A stretch of DNA of 64,000 nucleotides from an uncultured Oscillibacter sp. (GCA_910583695.1 CAJTZL010000004.1:1-64000); one strand, 5' to 3'. Positions 7,562-15,893 are shown, counted from the stretch's first letter. A program made the numbers and translations. The notes: generated by a model not told the origin, from the sequence alone.

Positions 7562-8228
7562 ATTCTCCGTTCCCCACGTCCCATTCCATCCGGGCCTCCA
7601 GCCCCGCCGGGTCCAGAATCCGGTATCCGGAGGGCCCCTTTTCCAGCAAGCCCTCCCGGCGGAGCCGGTTCAAGATGCGGAGCATGTGCCGGTAGCTCAT
7701 CCCCACATAGGAGGCCGCCTCCGTCAGAAGCTCACTGAATACCCCCTTGTAGGAGAACTCCAGCAGATAGGCGCACAGCCGTCCCTCACAGGAGCGGAGC
7801 GAGGCGGAGGATATATGGGAGCTGGTGCAGAGCAGCTTGTCCGCGAGACTCCGGCACAGGCCATTTAAAAAGGCCAGATTCCCCCGCAGATACGCCTCGT
7901 TGGCCCTCCAGGGGATTGCCACGCACACAAGGTCTGTCACCGCCACCACGGATGTGGCGGCATTTTCCATGCCGCACAGCACCTCCAGATTCTCCATGAG
8001 CTCCGAGGAGGCATAGCACAGCACCAGACTCCGCCCGTTCGCCGCGTAGCGGCAGACCTTCGCCCGCCCCTCCGTAATCAGCAGCATGCTGTCAATGTAG
8101 CGGCCCACCTGAATGATGGTTTCCCCCGCCTCGTAGAACCGGGCCTCACAGCCCGTCAGGGCGGACAGGTCCAGCCCGTATTCCGCCAGCCGCGCCGCCG
8201 TCTCCGGCATAAGGTCTATCCGCCGCAT
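7560..8228 (-). CDS. Crp/Fnr family transcriptional regulator
   Basis: 222 aa. Residues 25-135 form a cyclic-nucleotide-binding-type beta barrel (EAGETIIQVGRYIDSMLLITEGRAKV); residues 150-215 a winged helix (YVGMSYRHMLRILNRLRREGLLEK is the recognition-helix region). There is no N-terminal Cys cluster of the FNR iron-sulfur type, so sensing by a small ligand is more likely. The start at 8228 follows GGGAGGCG; the reading frame stays open further upstream but lacks a ribosome site there. It is divergent from a 42-residue peptide gene. Targets unknown. Confidence 0.8.
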   Translation of the reverse strand: MRRIDLMPETAARLAEYGLDLSALTGCEARFYEAGETIIQVGRYIDSMLLITEGRAKVCRYAANGRSLVLCYASSELMENLEVLCGMENAATSVVAVTDLVCVAIPWRANEAYLRGNLAFLNGLCRSLADKLLCTSSHISSASLRSCEGRLCAYLLEFSYKGVFSELLTEAASYVGMSYRHMLRILNRLRREGLLEKGPSGYRILDPAGLEARMEWDVGNGE

Positions 8229-8376
8229 GAAAGCGCCTCCCCTCTCCAAGTTTTCTTGGTCTCCGTATTCAGTATACCCGGCTTTCTGAAACATGGATAT
8301 GCCAAAAGTCACATGTCAAATGTCCTGCGCAGGCCGGGGAAATTCTGCTATGCTCAGGACAAAGGAGGCGATACGG

Positions 8377-8505
8377 ATGAAAAAGCTGCTAACCACCCTG
8401 CGGAATCTGCGGGCGGAGAAGCGGAACGCCTATTGGGCTTCCATCCGCCGGGCGGAACAGGCCCATTGGGACCATGTCCTTCACCGGGAGGCAAACCGGG
8501 ATTGA
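8377..8505 (+). CDS. Small basic protein, 42 aa, unknown
   Basis: ATG at 8377 is preceded by a near-perfect ribosome site (AAAGGAGG, 8361-8368) and the gene ends 4 bases before a strong terminator, which together support a real gene. The product, starting MKKLLTTLRNLRAEKRNAYW, is rich in Arg and Lys and probably one amphipathic helix. It is divergent from the Crp-type regulator, which could control it. I do not recognise a family. Confidence 0.6.
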   Translation: MKKLLTTLRNLRAEKRNAYWASIRRAEQAHWDHVLHREANRD

Positions 8506-8509
8506 GCAG

Positions 8510-8544
8510 GGGCGCACGCGGTATCGCGTGCGCCCTTCTTTTTT
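8510..8544 (+). terminator. Rho-independent terminator
   Basis: 11 bp stem GGGCGCACGCG / CGCGTGCGCCC with a GTAT loop, followed by TTCTTTTTT. It ends the small-peptide transcript and abuts the stop of the convergent gene. Confidence 0.85.
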
Positions 8545-9946
8545 ATACCAGCTTCTCGAAGTAGAAAAACGTCTCGTCCTCCCCGTGCTTCCGCATGCAG
8601 GCGGAGAGCATCTTGCAGGACGCCTGATTCTCCTTGAAGCACTTGGCAAACACCCGGCCCAGGTGGAGCTTGTACAGCCCCCACTCCGCCGCCGCCGCAA
8701 AGGCCTCCACACCGTAGCCGTTCCCGGCGTAAGCCTTGTCGATCCGACAGCCCAGCTCTGCGCCGCCCCGGCAGTCGAAGTTGTACAGCACCGCCTCGCC
8801 GATGAGTTTCCCCTCCAGCCGCACGGCGAAGTTCACCGCCAGATGGTTCTCAAAGTCCCGCTTGGCAACGTCAAAGAAGCTCCGCTCCTCCACCGGCCCT
8901 CCCAGGCCCGCTACGTCGTCGTAGCCCCACCAGCGGTTCCGCTCCTGGTCCAGCACCAGGGCGTTGTAGGCGGGTATGTCCTTCTCCGTCAGGGCGGAGA
9001 GGGTCAGCCGGGCGGTTTGGACCTTGGGAATTTCCGTGATGTGGCGCATCAGCTCGTTCATGGGCTCAAAGCGGTACTTGGGGGCCAGCTTGGCGGGGCC
9101 GTACTGGAGCTTGGAGGTCCGCAGACCCTTGTCCGCCGCGTCGTCCTCCCGGTCAATCCACTGGCAGTCCCCCCCGAAGGCCAGGGCAAAGGCCTGGACA
9201 AAGGCGGGATACACGCCGGTGTAGGAATACAGCGCCTTCTCAATGTGGATAATGAGGGTGTCCCCGCAGCGCTCCGCCAGGGCCAGGGCAATGAGCTTGT
9301 CCCCGTCGAACATTCCCCCGGCGGTAAACCAGGGCTTCCCCGCCAGCTTGAGCATCTTCTTCGCCAGCTTCAGCTCGTCCAGGGCCTTGGCGTTGTCCCC
9401 CTTGGGGAACTCCGCCTCGTAATCCCTCCAGAACTGCTCCAGGGCCCCGGCGCTCTCTGCCGTCAGGGGCCGGACCTCCGCCTCCGGCCACTGGGCCCGG
9501 AATTTCTTGATGTGGTTCCGCTGGCCGGAGTAGCGGCGTCCCGTGAAGTACTGGAGGTCCTCCCGGTAGTACACATAGTCCCTCCAGGTGCGGATGTCGC
9601 TGACCCGCACATAGGGGTAGCGGCTCAGCAGCTGCCCCGCCTTGTGCTCCGGCACCATGGAGATCACCGGCAGCTGCCCCGCCTCCAGGCAGTATGCCTC
9701 AATGGCCCGCAGGGCGGCGTCCACATCCCCCTCCGGCCCGGGGACGGGGTAGTCGAAGTTCCACCCGCCCTCGTCCCGGTTCCGAACCACCAGACACCCC
9801 GCGATCTCCGCCCAGGCCGGGTGGAGCACTTTTTTCCACATGAGCTTGGTGCCCAGGGAGTATTCGCAGAGGCCGTAGCCGCAGTCCTTGTAATAGCGCC
9901 GGAGCTTGGCCCCGTCCTGTTTCGTCACTGGTTTAAACTGTTGCAT
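8543..9946 (-). CDS. DUF2156 (lysyltransferase-like) domain fused to GNAT acetyltransferase
   Basis: 467 aa, two domains. Residues 1-300 resemble DUF2156, the catalytic region of phosphatidylglycerol lysyltransferases and FemX-like aminoacyl transferases (YFTGRRYSGQRNHIKKF, and FVQAFALAFGGDCQWIDRE with a following GLRTSKLQYGP). Residues 305-467 form a GNAT fold (TARLTLSALTEKDIPAYNALV, then CRIDKAYAGNGYGVEAFAAAAEWG as the acetyl-CoA loop). No membrane segments, so it is probably cytoplasmic. I place the start at 9946 (MQQFKPVTK); an ATG 9 bases upstream is also possible. Substrate unknown; an acyl or aminoacyl transfer pair is inferred. Confidence 0.75.
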   Translation of the reverse strand: MQQFKPVTKQDGAKLRRYYKDCGYGLCEYSLGTKLMWKKVLHPAWAEIAGCLVVRNRDEGGWNFDYPVPGPEGDVDAALRAIEAYCLEAGQLPVISMVPEHKAGQLLSRYPYVRVSDIRTWRDYVYYREDLQYFTGRRYSGQRNHIKKFRAQWPEAEVRPLTAESAGALEQFWRDYEAEFPKGDNAKALDELKLAKKMLKLAGKPWFTAGGMFDGDKLIALALAERCGDTLIIHIEKALYSYTGVYPAFVQAFALAFGGDCQWIDREDDAADKGLRTSKLQYGPAKLAPKYRFEPMNELMRHITEIPKVQTARLTLSALTEKDIPAYNALVLDQERNRWWGYDDVAGLGGPVEERSFFDVAKRDFENHLAVNFAVRLEGKLIGEAVLYNFDCRGGAELGCRIDKAYAGNGYGVEAFAAAAEWGLYKLHLGRVFAKCFKENQASCKMLSACMRKHGEDETFFYFEKLV

Positions 9947-10066
9947 AAGTCCCATCCTTAGTCCGTTTTTGTGAAGTTTGTATAGAAACCCATAGCACGT
10001 CAAAGCGTGAAATGGACAATTTTCCACCTAGTAAAAACATTTTGTTAATTTTTTTTGTATTTTTTC

Positions 10067-10095
10067 TTGACGAATGGATTTGCTTATAGTATATT
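10067..10095 (+). promoter_or_regulatory. Promoter of the sodium symporter gene
   Basis: TTGACG (10067-10072), 17 bp, TATATT (10090-10095), in an AT-rich stretch unlike the surrounding coding DNA. Confidence 0.6.
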
Positions 10096-10128
10096 TGTTG
10101 ATAATTACCGATAAGAGGAGGTATTTTT

Positions 10129-11676
10129 GTGGAAAATGAGAGAGGTTCTTGGGGAAGTAACTTAGGCTTCCTGATGGCCGCCATCGGTTCTGCCGTGGGC
10201 CTGGGCAACATCTGGGGCTTCCCCTACAAAATGGGAAAGTCCGGCGGCTTCGCATTCCTGGTCATCTATGTGCTGCTGGCCATCTTCGTGGGCTTCAGCA
10301 TCATGATGTCCGAGCTGGCCATGGGCCGGAAAACCGGCAAGGGCACCATCGGCGCTTACCACGCACTGTCCGCGCGCTTCAAGTGGGTGGGCTGGCTGGC
10401 GGTGTTCTCCCCCTTCGTCATTCTGAGCTTCTACACGGTTCTGGGCGGCTACTGCATCGAGTACATGTCCCTGAACCTGAGCAACCTGGCCTTCGCCGGG
10501 GCGGAGATCAAGACCGGGTCGGACCTGTTCGGCTCCATGCTGACCAACCCCTTTGGCTGCGTCATGTTCACCTTTCTGTTCATGATTATCTGCTACCTCA
10601 TCAACCGGGGCGGCATCTCCGGGGGCATTGAGAAGTTCAACAACGTGGGCATGCCCGCCCTCTTTGTGATGCTGGTGATCATCATCATCCGCTCCGTCAC
10701 CCTGCCCGGCGCGGCGGAGGGCCTGAAATTCATGTTCCTTCCCGGCTACGCGGTGCAGGCGGGCTTCATTCCCGAGGCTCCCAGCTTCATCTCCGTCCTG
10801 GCTACCGCAGGCGGGCAGATGTTCTTCTCCCTGTCCCTGGCCATGGGCATCACCATCACCTACGGCTCCTATATGAAGAAATCCCAGAACATCGTGAAGA
10901 ACTCTGTGGTGGTGGTTTTTGCGGACACCCTGGTGGCCATCATGGCGGGCATCGCCGTCATCCCCGCCGCCGTGGCGACCTACGGCCCCAGCGCCACCCT
11001 CAGCGGTCCCAAGCTGCTGTTCATCACCCTTCAGGACGTGTTCCAGGCCATGGGCGCCATCGGCCCCCTGTTCGGCGTGATTTTCTACCTGTTCGTGCTG
11101 GTGGCGGCCATTTCCTCCGCCATCGCCCTGATCGAGGTGGTCGTCACCTTCCTGCTGGACCATGCGGAGAGCAAGGGCAAGCAGGGCAACCGCTCCAAGA
11201 CCGTGTTCTGGGTCTGCGTGGCCATCATGATTGAGGCCGCTCTGGTGGCCGTGGACGGCCTGGGCAGCAACGGCGTGTGGGTACCGTTCCAGAAGATGAT
11301 CGGCGTCGGCCCCTGGAACGACTGCTGGCTGGACTTCATGGACGCCCTGTCCGAGGGTCTGGCCATGCCCGCCGGCGCGCTGATCATGAGCATCATGATC
11401 GGCTGGGAGCTGCGGACCAAGCCCATCACCGACGAAATTCACCACGGCGCGGAGCAGATCCACTGGCTGAACAGGTTTATGGACATCTGCCTGAAGTTCA
11501 TTGTTCCCATTGCCATGGCCTTCATCCTGGGCGGCCAGATCGGCGACTTCTTCACCATGGACGCCGAAACCCAGGGACAGAGCGTCTACTATATCGGCTA
11601 TAGCGTCGGCGCGGTGATCCTGCTGGTCTCCTGGCTGGTGGCCATCAACTCCCCCAAGCGGAAGGAGAAGCTGTAA
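10129..11676 (+). CDS. Sodium:neurotransmitter symporter family (NSS) amino-acid transporter
   Basis: 515 aa integral membrane protein with roughly 11-12 hydrophobic segments. The NSS signature in the first helix, GFLMAAIGSAVGLGNIWGFPY, is diagnostic: the unwound TM1 that binds sodium and substrate. Bacterial members take up tryptophan, tyrosine or branched amino acids with sodium. Translation starts at GTG (10129), since AGAGGAGGT lies 7 bases upstream and no ATG is better placed. Single-gene unit with its own promoter and terminator. The large Rnf-driven sodium or proton gradient of this organism could power it; substrate not predictable. Confidence 0.9.
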   Translation: MENERGSWGSNLGFLMAAIGSAVGLGNIWGFPYKMGKSGGFAFLVIYVLLAIFVGFSIMMSELAMGRKTGKGTIGAYHALSARFKWVGWLAVFSPFVILSFYTVLGGYCIEYMSLNLSNLAFAGAEIKTGSDLFGSMLTNPFGCVMFTFLFMIICYLINRGGISGGIEKFNNVGMPALFVMLVIIIIRSVTLPGAAEGLKFMFLPGYAVQAGFIPEAPSFISVLATAGGQMFFSLSLAMGITITYGSYMKKSQNIVKNSVVVVFADTLVAIMAGIAVIPAAVATYGPSATLSGPKLLFITLQDVFQAMGAIGPLFGVIFYLFVLVAAISSAIALIEVVVTFLLDHAESKGKQGNRSKTVFWVCVAIMIEAALVAVDGLGSNGVWVPFQKMIGVGPWNDCWLDFMDALSEGLAMPAGALIMSIMIGWELRTKPITDEIHHGAEQIHWLNRFMDICLKFIVPIAMAFILGGQIGDFFTMDAETQGQSVYYIGYSVGAVILLVSWLVAINSPKRKEKL

Positions 11677-11712
11677 ATCCAGTCTTCCCAGAGGGACCCG
11701 TCTTAGCCTTGG

Positions 11713-11742
11713 AAAGGGCGGAGCTTCGGCTCCGCCTTTTTT
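11713..11742 (+). terminator. Rho-independent terminator
   Basis: GGCGGAGC / GCTCCGCC stem with a UUCG tetraloop followed by TTTTTTC, after the symporter gene. Confidence 0.9.
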
Positions 11743-11794
11743 CGGCGGTTTCTCCTACTATATACCAGACTCCCCGAAAATTGCAAGGCTTTTC

Positions 11795-11823
11795 TTGACC
11801 GGACCCTACCATTCTGCTATGAT
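11795..11823 (+). promoter_or_regulatory. Promoter of the acetyltransferase gene
   Basis: TTGACC (11795-11800), 17 bp, TATGAT (11818-11823). Confidence 0.6.
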
Positions 11824-11853
11824 AATTCAAACGATTTAACAGGAGGGATTCCC

Positions 11854-12459
11854 ATGACCGAGCAGGAAAAGCGTATGGCAGGCAAGCTCTACTACCCACC
11901 GGACCCGGAGCTGACGGAGGCCCGGATGCGGGCCAAGCGGCTCTGCCACCGGCTGAACACCCTGGCCCCGGATGATTTCCAGGGCCGGGACGCTGCCATC
12001 CGGGAGCTCTTCGCTTCCGCCGGAAAGGACGCCTATGTGGAGTCCAACTTCCGCTGCGACTACGGCACCCAGATTTCCGTGGGGGACTATTTCTTTGCCA
12101 ACTACGACTGCATTTTCCTGGACATCGCCCCCATCACCATTGGGAACCGGGTCTACATCGCCCCCCGGGTCTGCATCTACACCGTGAACCACCCCATGGT
12201 TCCGGAGGTCCGGAACACGGATCTGGAGTACGGCCGCCCCGTCGTCATTGAGGACAACGTGTGGATCGGGGGCAACGTGGTGATACTCCCCGGCGTCACC
12301 ATCGGGGAAGGGTCTGTCATCGCCGCCGGGTCCATTGTCAACCGGGATATCCCGCCCCGGGTGGTGGCCGGAGGCAATCCCTGCCGGGTCATCCGCCCCC
12401 TGACGGAGGCGGACCGGGAGAAGTGGGAAGCCGCCCTTCGAGAGCACCGGGGGTCCTGA
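11854..12459 (+). CDS. Maltose/galactoside O-acetyltransferase family protein
   Basis: 201 aa, the family's usual size. N-terminal Mac domain (MTEQEKRMAGKLYYPPDPEL) followed by a left-handed beta-helix of hexapeptide repeats (ITIGNRVYIAPRVCIYT, VVIEDNVWIGGNVVILPG, VTIGEGSVIAAGSIV). The catalytic His is in the TVNHPM motif near residue 112. It transfers acetyl from acetyl-CoA to a sugar hydroxyl in the cytoplasm, often seen as detoxification of non-metabolisable sugars. Monocistronic, between a promoter at 11795 and a terminator at 12468. Confidence 0.88.
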   Translation: MTEQEKRMAGKLYYPPDPELTEARMRAKRLCHRLNTLAPDDFQGRDAAIRELFASAGKDAYVESNFRCDYGTQISVGDYFFANYDCIFLDIAPITIGNRVYIAPRVCIYTVNHPMVPEVRNTDLEYGRPVVIEDNVWIGGNVVILPGVTIGEGSVIAAGSIVNRDIPPRVVAGGNPCRVIRPLTEADREKWEAALREHRGS

Positions 12460-12467
12460 GTGCCTCC

Positions 12468-12495
12468 AAGCCGTCCCCAAGGGCGGCTTTTTTCT
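12468..12495 (+). terminator. Rho-independent terminator
   Basis: AAGCCGTCC / GGGCGGCTT stem with a CCAA loop and a T6 tract; it touches the stop of the convergent Nudix gene and may serve both. Confidence 0.8.
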
Positions 12496-12958
12496 AAAGG
12501 GCCCTTCCGTTCAGCACCGCCGCCGCCAGCTTGTCCCCCTGGTAGCGGAGCTTCAGGGAGAAGAAGGGTGCGTCCTCCTCCAGAAGGCGGAGGAAAATCC
12601 GGTCCCCCTCCCACAGGGGCAGGGCCAGAAGGTCCGCCTTTTTGATCCAGGCCAGCTCCCCCTCGTCGCAGGGGTGCGGCGTTCCCGTCCAGGCGGAGGC
12701 GGTGAAAAGGTGCATGTACTCCGCAGGGGCCCGGTCGGAGACGAACGTCACCAGCCCCCGGTAGCGGTACTCCGTCAGAGTCAGCCCCGTCTCCTCCAGG
12801 CACTCCCGGAGCACGCAGTCCTCCGGGCTCTCCCCGTCCTGGAACTTGCCTCCCACACCGATCCATTTCCCCTGGTTCACGTCATGGGCCTTCTTCACCC
12901 GGTGGAGCATCAGGTATTCGTCTCCCCGCTCCAGATAGCACAAGGTGGAATACAGCAT
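12494..12958 (-). CDS. Nudix hydrolase, MutT/8-oxo-dGTPase-like
   Basis: 154 aa. The Nudix box is complete near residues 36-58 (GGKFQDGESPEDCVLRECLE then ETGL), supplying the metal-binding Glu residues. WIGVGGK just before it is typical of 8-oxo-dGTP diphosphatases. It would hydrolyse an oxidised or non-canonical nucleoside triphosphate. The start at 12958 (MLYSTLCYLERGD) follows GGAAGGAG; the frame is open further upstream but without a ribosome site. Family assignment is firm, substrate inferred. Confidence 0.85.
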   Translation of the reverse strand: MLYSTLCYLERGDEYLMLHRVKKAHDVNQGKWIGVGGKFQDGESPEDCVLRECLEETGLTLTEYRYRGLVTFVSDRAPAEYMHLFTASAWTGTPHPCDEGELAWIKKADLLALPLWEGDRIFLRLLEEDAPFFSLKLRYQGDKLAAAVLNGRAL

Positions 12959-13033
12959 GCGTCCATCTCTCCTTCCCGCGGCAGAGCTCCGCTTGTCCTT
13001 CATTATACCCCTCTCGTCCGAAAAAGAAAAGGC

Positions 13034-13062
13034 TTTACATTTTGAAACGAATGTTCTATAAT
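13034..13062 (+). promoter_or_regulatory. Promoter of the SLOG gene
   Basis: TTTACA (13034-13039), 17 bp, TATAAT (13057-13062), in an AT-rich gap between divergent genes. Confidence 0.7.
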
Positions 13063-13096
13063 ACATTCATCACGCTGCCGGGAAAGGAGGTCCCCC

Positions 13097-13612
13097 ATGC
13101 GGTCCAGACAGATCAGCTGCTGCTTCACCGGCCACCGCCCGGAAAAGCTGCCCTGGCGGTACAGCGAACAGGACCCCCGCTGCCTTTCCCTGAAGCGGCG
13201 CATTGCCGACGCGGCGGAGGCCGCCTATGAGGAGGGCTACCGCCACTTCCTCTGCGGCATGGCCCAGGGCTGCGACCTCTATTTTTGTGAGGCCGTCCTG
13301 GCCCTCCGGGCGGACCGCCCGGATATGACGGTGGAGGCCGCCATCCCCTGTCCCTCCCAGGCGGAGGCCTGGGCCCCGGGCCAGCGGCAGCGGTACGAAA
13401 GACTGGTGGAGTCCTGCGACTTCGAAACCCTGGTCTCCGCCAGATACACCCCCTACTGCATGCTCCGGCGGGACCGCTACATGGTGGACCACGCCTCCCT
13501 GCTCATCGCCGCCTTTGACGGCACCCCCGGCGGCACCCAATACACCATGCAGTACGCCATGAGCCGCCGGCTTGCCATTGTGGACCTGCCCGTGCTGTTG
13601 GAGGAGCCCTGA
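13097..13612 (+). CDS. SLOG-family protein (DUF1273/YpsA-like)
   Basis: 171 aa Rossmannoid protein. It starts with CCFTGHRPEKLPW, the DUF1273 signature, and has the GMAQGCDLYFCEAVL loop near residue 55, matching the SLOG nucleotide-binding fold (relatives include DprA and LOG proteins). A second motif, VDHASLLIAAFDGTPGGT, sits near residue 135. YpsA relatives influence cell shape and division in Bacilli and may bind a nucleotide-derived ligand; no enzyme activity can be claimed. Start supported by GGAAAGGAGG. Monocistronic. Confidence 0.8.
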   Translation: MRSRQISCCFTGHRPEKLPWRYSEQDPRCLSLKRRIADAAEAAYEEGYRHFLCGMAQGCDLYFCEAVLALRADRPDMTVEAAIPCPSQAEAWAPGQRQRYERLVESCDFETLVSARYTPYCMLRRDRYMVDHASLLIAAFDGTPGGTQYTMQYAMSRRLAIVDLPVLLEEP

Positions 13613-13631
13613 ATTTTTTCAGGGCTCTTTT
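13604..13631 (+). terminator. Rho-independent terminator overlapping a stop codon
   Basis: GAGCCCTGAA / TTCAGGGCTC stem; the TGA stop of the SLOG gene is inside the left arm. Followed by TTTT. Confidence 0.75.
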
Positions 13632-13632
13632 C

Positions 13633-13661
13633 GCATAGTTCGCCGTTTTCCGCAAACCCTA
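13633..13661 (+). promoter_or_regulatory. Candidate sigma-G/F promoter of gpr
   Basis: GCATA (13633-13637), 17 bp, AACCCTA (13655-13661). It resembles the forespore GNATR / CATNHTA pattern with two mismatches at -10. gpr is forespore-expressed in known spore formers, which makes this plausible. Confidence 0.4.
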
Positions 13662-13694
13662 AGCCAAGAATTTTTCGGTTTTGGAGGCGGCCCT

Positions 13695-14591
13695 ATGTTT
13701 GCAAAGCGCACGGATCTGGCCCTGGAGGCCCGGGAACTCTGGCAGGAATCCACGGAGAAAACCACCCGGCTCTCCGGAGTCAAGGCCGGGAAATCCCGGG
13801 AGGAGGGCTACCCGGTGACCCGGGTGGACATTCTGGACCACCGGGGGGAGGAGGCCCTGGGGAAGCCCCAGGGGAGCTACCTCACCATTGATCTCACCAC
13901 CGTCTGGCAGCGGAAGGCGGACTTTTTTGAGCGGGCCGTCCGGGCGGTGGGGAGCCAGCTGCGGGCCATGCTCCCGGAGGAGGGCCCCGCCCTGGTGGTG
14001 GGTTTGGGGAACGCCGCCATGACCCCGGACGCCGTGGGTCCCCTGGCGGCGGACAGCGTGCTGGTCACGCGGCACCTCATCGCCGCCAGCCCCAAGCACT
14101 TTGCCGGCTTCCGCCCTGTGGCGGTGTTCCGGGCGGGGGTGCTGGGCACCACCGGCGTGGAGTCCGCCGAGGCCGTCCGGGGCCTTGTGGCCCAGGTGAA
14201 GCCCTCCCTGGTCATCGCCATTGACGCCCTGGCCGCCCGGCGGGTGGGCCGGATGTGCACCACGGTCCAGCTGTCCGACACCGGCATCGTCCCCGGCTCC
14301 GGGGTGGGGAACCACCGGGCGGCCCTGAACCGGGAGACCCTGGGGGTGCCGGTGTTTGCCATCGGCGTGCCCACGGTGGTGGACGCCGCCACCCTGGCGG
14401 CGGACCTGCTGGAGGAGGCAGGCATCCCGGAACTGGACGAGACCCGGCTCCGTCACGGAAAGGCCCCTCTGACCGTGACTACCCGGGACGTGGACCAGCA
14501 GGTTCGGGAGCTGAGCAAGGTGGTGGGCTACGGCGTCAACTGGGCCTTGCAGGACCTGGAGCTTGAGGAGATCAACGCCCTGCTGGCGTAA
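13695..14591 (+). CDS. gpr: Germination protease GPR
   Basis: 298 aa. GPR is the aspartic-type endopeptidase that cleaves small acid-soluble spore proteins during germination; it is made as a zymogen in the forespore. Recognisable segments are RTDLALEARELW at the N-terminus (propeptide region), VVGLGNAAMTPDAVGP near residue 100, LGTTGVESAEAV near 155, VIAIDALAARRVGRMCTTVQLSDTG near 175, and NHRAALNRETLGVPVFAIGVPTVVDA near 205. ATG at 13695 follows GGAGGCGG. Its substrate, an alpha/beta SASP, is encoded at 44140 in this window. Strong evidence for an endospore former. Confidence 0.93.
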   Translation: MFAKRTDLALEARELWQESTEKTTRLSGVKAGKSREEGYPVTRVDILDHRGEEALGKPQGSYLTIDLTTVWQRKADFFERAVRAVGSQLRAMLPEEGPALVVGLGNAAMTPDAVGPLAADSVLVTRHLIAASPKHFAGFRPVAVFRAGVLGTTGVESAEAVRGLVAQVKPSLVIAIDALAARRVGRMCTTVQLSDTGIVPGSGVGNHRAALNRETLGVPVFAIGVPTVVDAATLAADLLEEAGIPELDETRLRHGKAPLTVTTRDVDQQVRELSKVVGYGVNWALQDLELEEINALLA

Positions 14592-14594
14592 ACA

Positions 14595-14633
14595 AAGCCG
14601 GGCCGGAGCTTGGGTGCTCCGGCCCGGCTTGTC
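14595..14633 (+). terminator. Strong terminator after gpr
   Basis: 15 bp perfect stem AAGCCGGGCCGGAGC / GCTCCGGCCCGGCTT with a 6-base loop; the U tract is short (TTGT). Confidence 0.7.
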
Positions 14634-14651
14634 TGCCTCCGGAAAAACCGG

Positions 14652-14680
14652 TGGACAGGCCCGGCGCGGCGTGCTACTAT
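14652..14680 (+). promoter_or_regulatory. Promoter of the small membrane protein gene
   Basis: TGGACA (14652-14657), 17 bp, TACTAT (14675-14680). Confidence 0.5.
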
Positions 14681-14711
14681 GAAGGCACGCCACAAGGAGG
14701 GGATGCGCGCC

Positions 14712-15080
14712 ATGAAACAATATCTCTGCTTCAGTCTCCCTGTCAACGTTCTGACTCTCGCCGCGGCCCTGGCCATGGGTTTTATCGCGCATCAATACCA
14801 ATCCTTCTTCGGGCCGGCGGCCCTGGTCATGGCCTTCTTCCTGCTCCCCGGCGTTTTTATGACACTTGCCGCCCTCCTGTTCCTTCTGGAGGCCGCCGGA
14901 AAAAAGCGGAGCGCCGCCCTCCGGACCGCCTCCATCCTGCAAATCGCCGCGCCTCTGCCATGGCTCCTGTTCGCCTCCGCCTTTGGGAGCGCCGAGTCAT
15001 GGTTTGAATTGGCATTGGGCCTTCAGCTCTTCTCCGGGGCCGCCGGTCTGCTGCTGCTCCTGTCCGGACATGGCGAATGA
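14712..15080 (+). CDS. Small four-helix membrane protein, unknown
   Basis: 122 aa, almost entirely hydrophobic: about four transmembrane segments, with a short basic loop (AGKKRSAALR) between the second and third, which places that loop in the cytoplasm. I chose ATG 14712 because AAGGAGG lies 11 bases upstream; an ATG at 14703 is only 2 bases from it. It has its own promoter and a terminator shared with rnc. No family recognised and no catalytic residues apparent. Confidence 0.6.
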   Translation: MKQYLCFSLPVNVLTLAAALAMGFIAHQYQSFFGPAALVMAFFLLPGVFMTLAALLFLLEAAGKKRSAALRTASILQIAAPLPWLLFASAFGSAESWFELALGLQLFSGAAGLLLLLSGHGE

Positions 15081-15099
15081 CGCGCCGCCCTCCGGACGG

Positions 15100-15137
15100 A
15101 AAACATCCCCGGCGGATTGCCGGGGATGCTTGCTTTA
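15100..15137. terminator. Bidirectional terminator, membrane protein / rnc
   Basis: CATCCCCGGC / GCCGGGGATG stem between convergent genes; TTTT follows on the minus strand and CTTGCTTTA on the plus. Confidence 0.75.
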
Positions 15138-15815
15138 TTCAGGCAGGCCCTGCAGGGCGCTGCGGGCGGCGGCCTGCTCCGCCTCCTTCTTGCTGTGGCC
15201 GGAGCCGGAGCCGATGGACGTGCCGTTCAGCAGCACCTCCGCCGCGAAAATCTTGGCGTGGTCCGGGCCCCGCTCCCCTACCATGCGGTAGGTCAGCACC
15301 TGATCCGCCTGACGCTGGACCAGCTCCTGGAGGGCCGTCTTGTAGTCCCGGCGGCGCTCCTCCACCACCTCTTCCCGCTCCGCGTCCAGCAGGACCCGGT
15401 GAATCAGCGCCGAGGCGGCGGCGATGCCCCCGTCCAGGTAGACCGCGGCAAACACCGCCTCCGTGGCGTCCGCCAGGATGGAGGTCCGAGTCCGGCCTCC
15501 GCCGGACTCCTCGCCCCGGCCCAGGCGCAGATAGGCCCCCAGGTTCAGCTTCCGGGCCACCTCGTAAAGACTCTGCTCGCAGACCAGAGCCGCCCGGATG
15601 CGGGTCAGGTCCCCCTCCGGCAGATCCGGGTGCTGCGCAAAGAGGAACTCCGCCGTCACGAAGCCCAGCACCGAATCCCCCAGAAACTCCAGGCGTTCGT
15701 TGCTGGACAGGCGCTCCGCCCGGTGCTCGTTGGCATAGGAGCTGTGGCACAGGGCCTCCTCCAGCAGCGCGTGGTTCTGAAAGGCGTAATTCAGTTTTTT
15801 CTCCAGTTCCTCCAT
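15135..15815 (-). CDS. rnc: Ribonuclease III
   Basis: 226 aa. Endoribonuclease for double-stranded RNA (rRNA processing, mRNA turnover). The catalytic domain carries the signature NERLEFLGDSVLGF near residue 40 with the metal-binding acidic residues, and DATEAVFAAVYLDGG near 115. Residues 155-226 form the dsRNA-binding domain (DYKTALQELVQ, then GSGHSKKEAEQAAARSAL). Last of the run trmFO-plsX-acpP-rnc on the minus strand, a common Firmicutes order. Confidence 0.95.
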   Translation of the reverse strand: MEELEKKLNYAFQNHALLEEALCHSSYANEHRAERLSSNERLEFLGDSVLGFVTAEFLFAQHPDLPEGDLTRIRAALVCEQSLYEVARKLNLGAYLRLGRGEESGGGRTRTSILADATEAVFAAVYLDGGIAAASALIHRVLLDAEREEVVEERRRDYKTALQELVQRQADQVLTYRMVGERGPDHAKIFAAEVLLNGTSIGSGSGHSKKEAEQAAARSALQGLPE

Positions 15816-15893
15816 AGCGGTCCTCTCCGAAAGGACGCCCCGTGGAGACTCACGGGGCGGGCTTCCTCAACGCCTGCCTCCCGGCGGGCGTGT

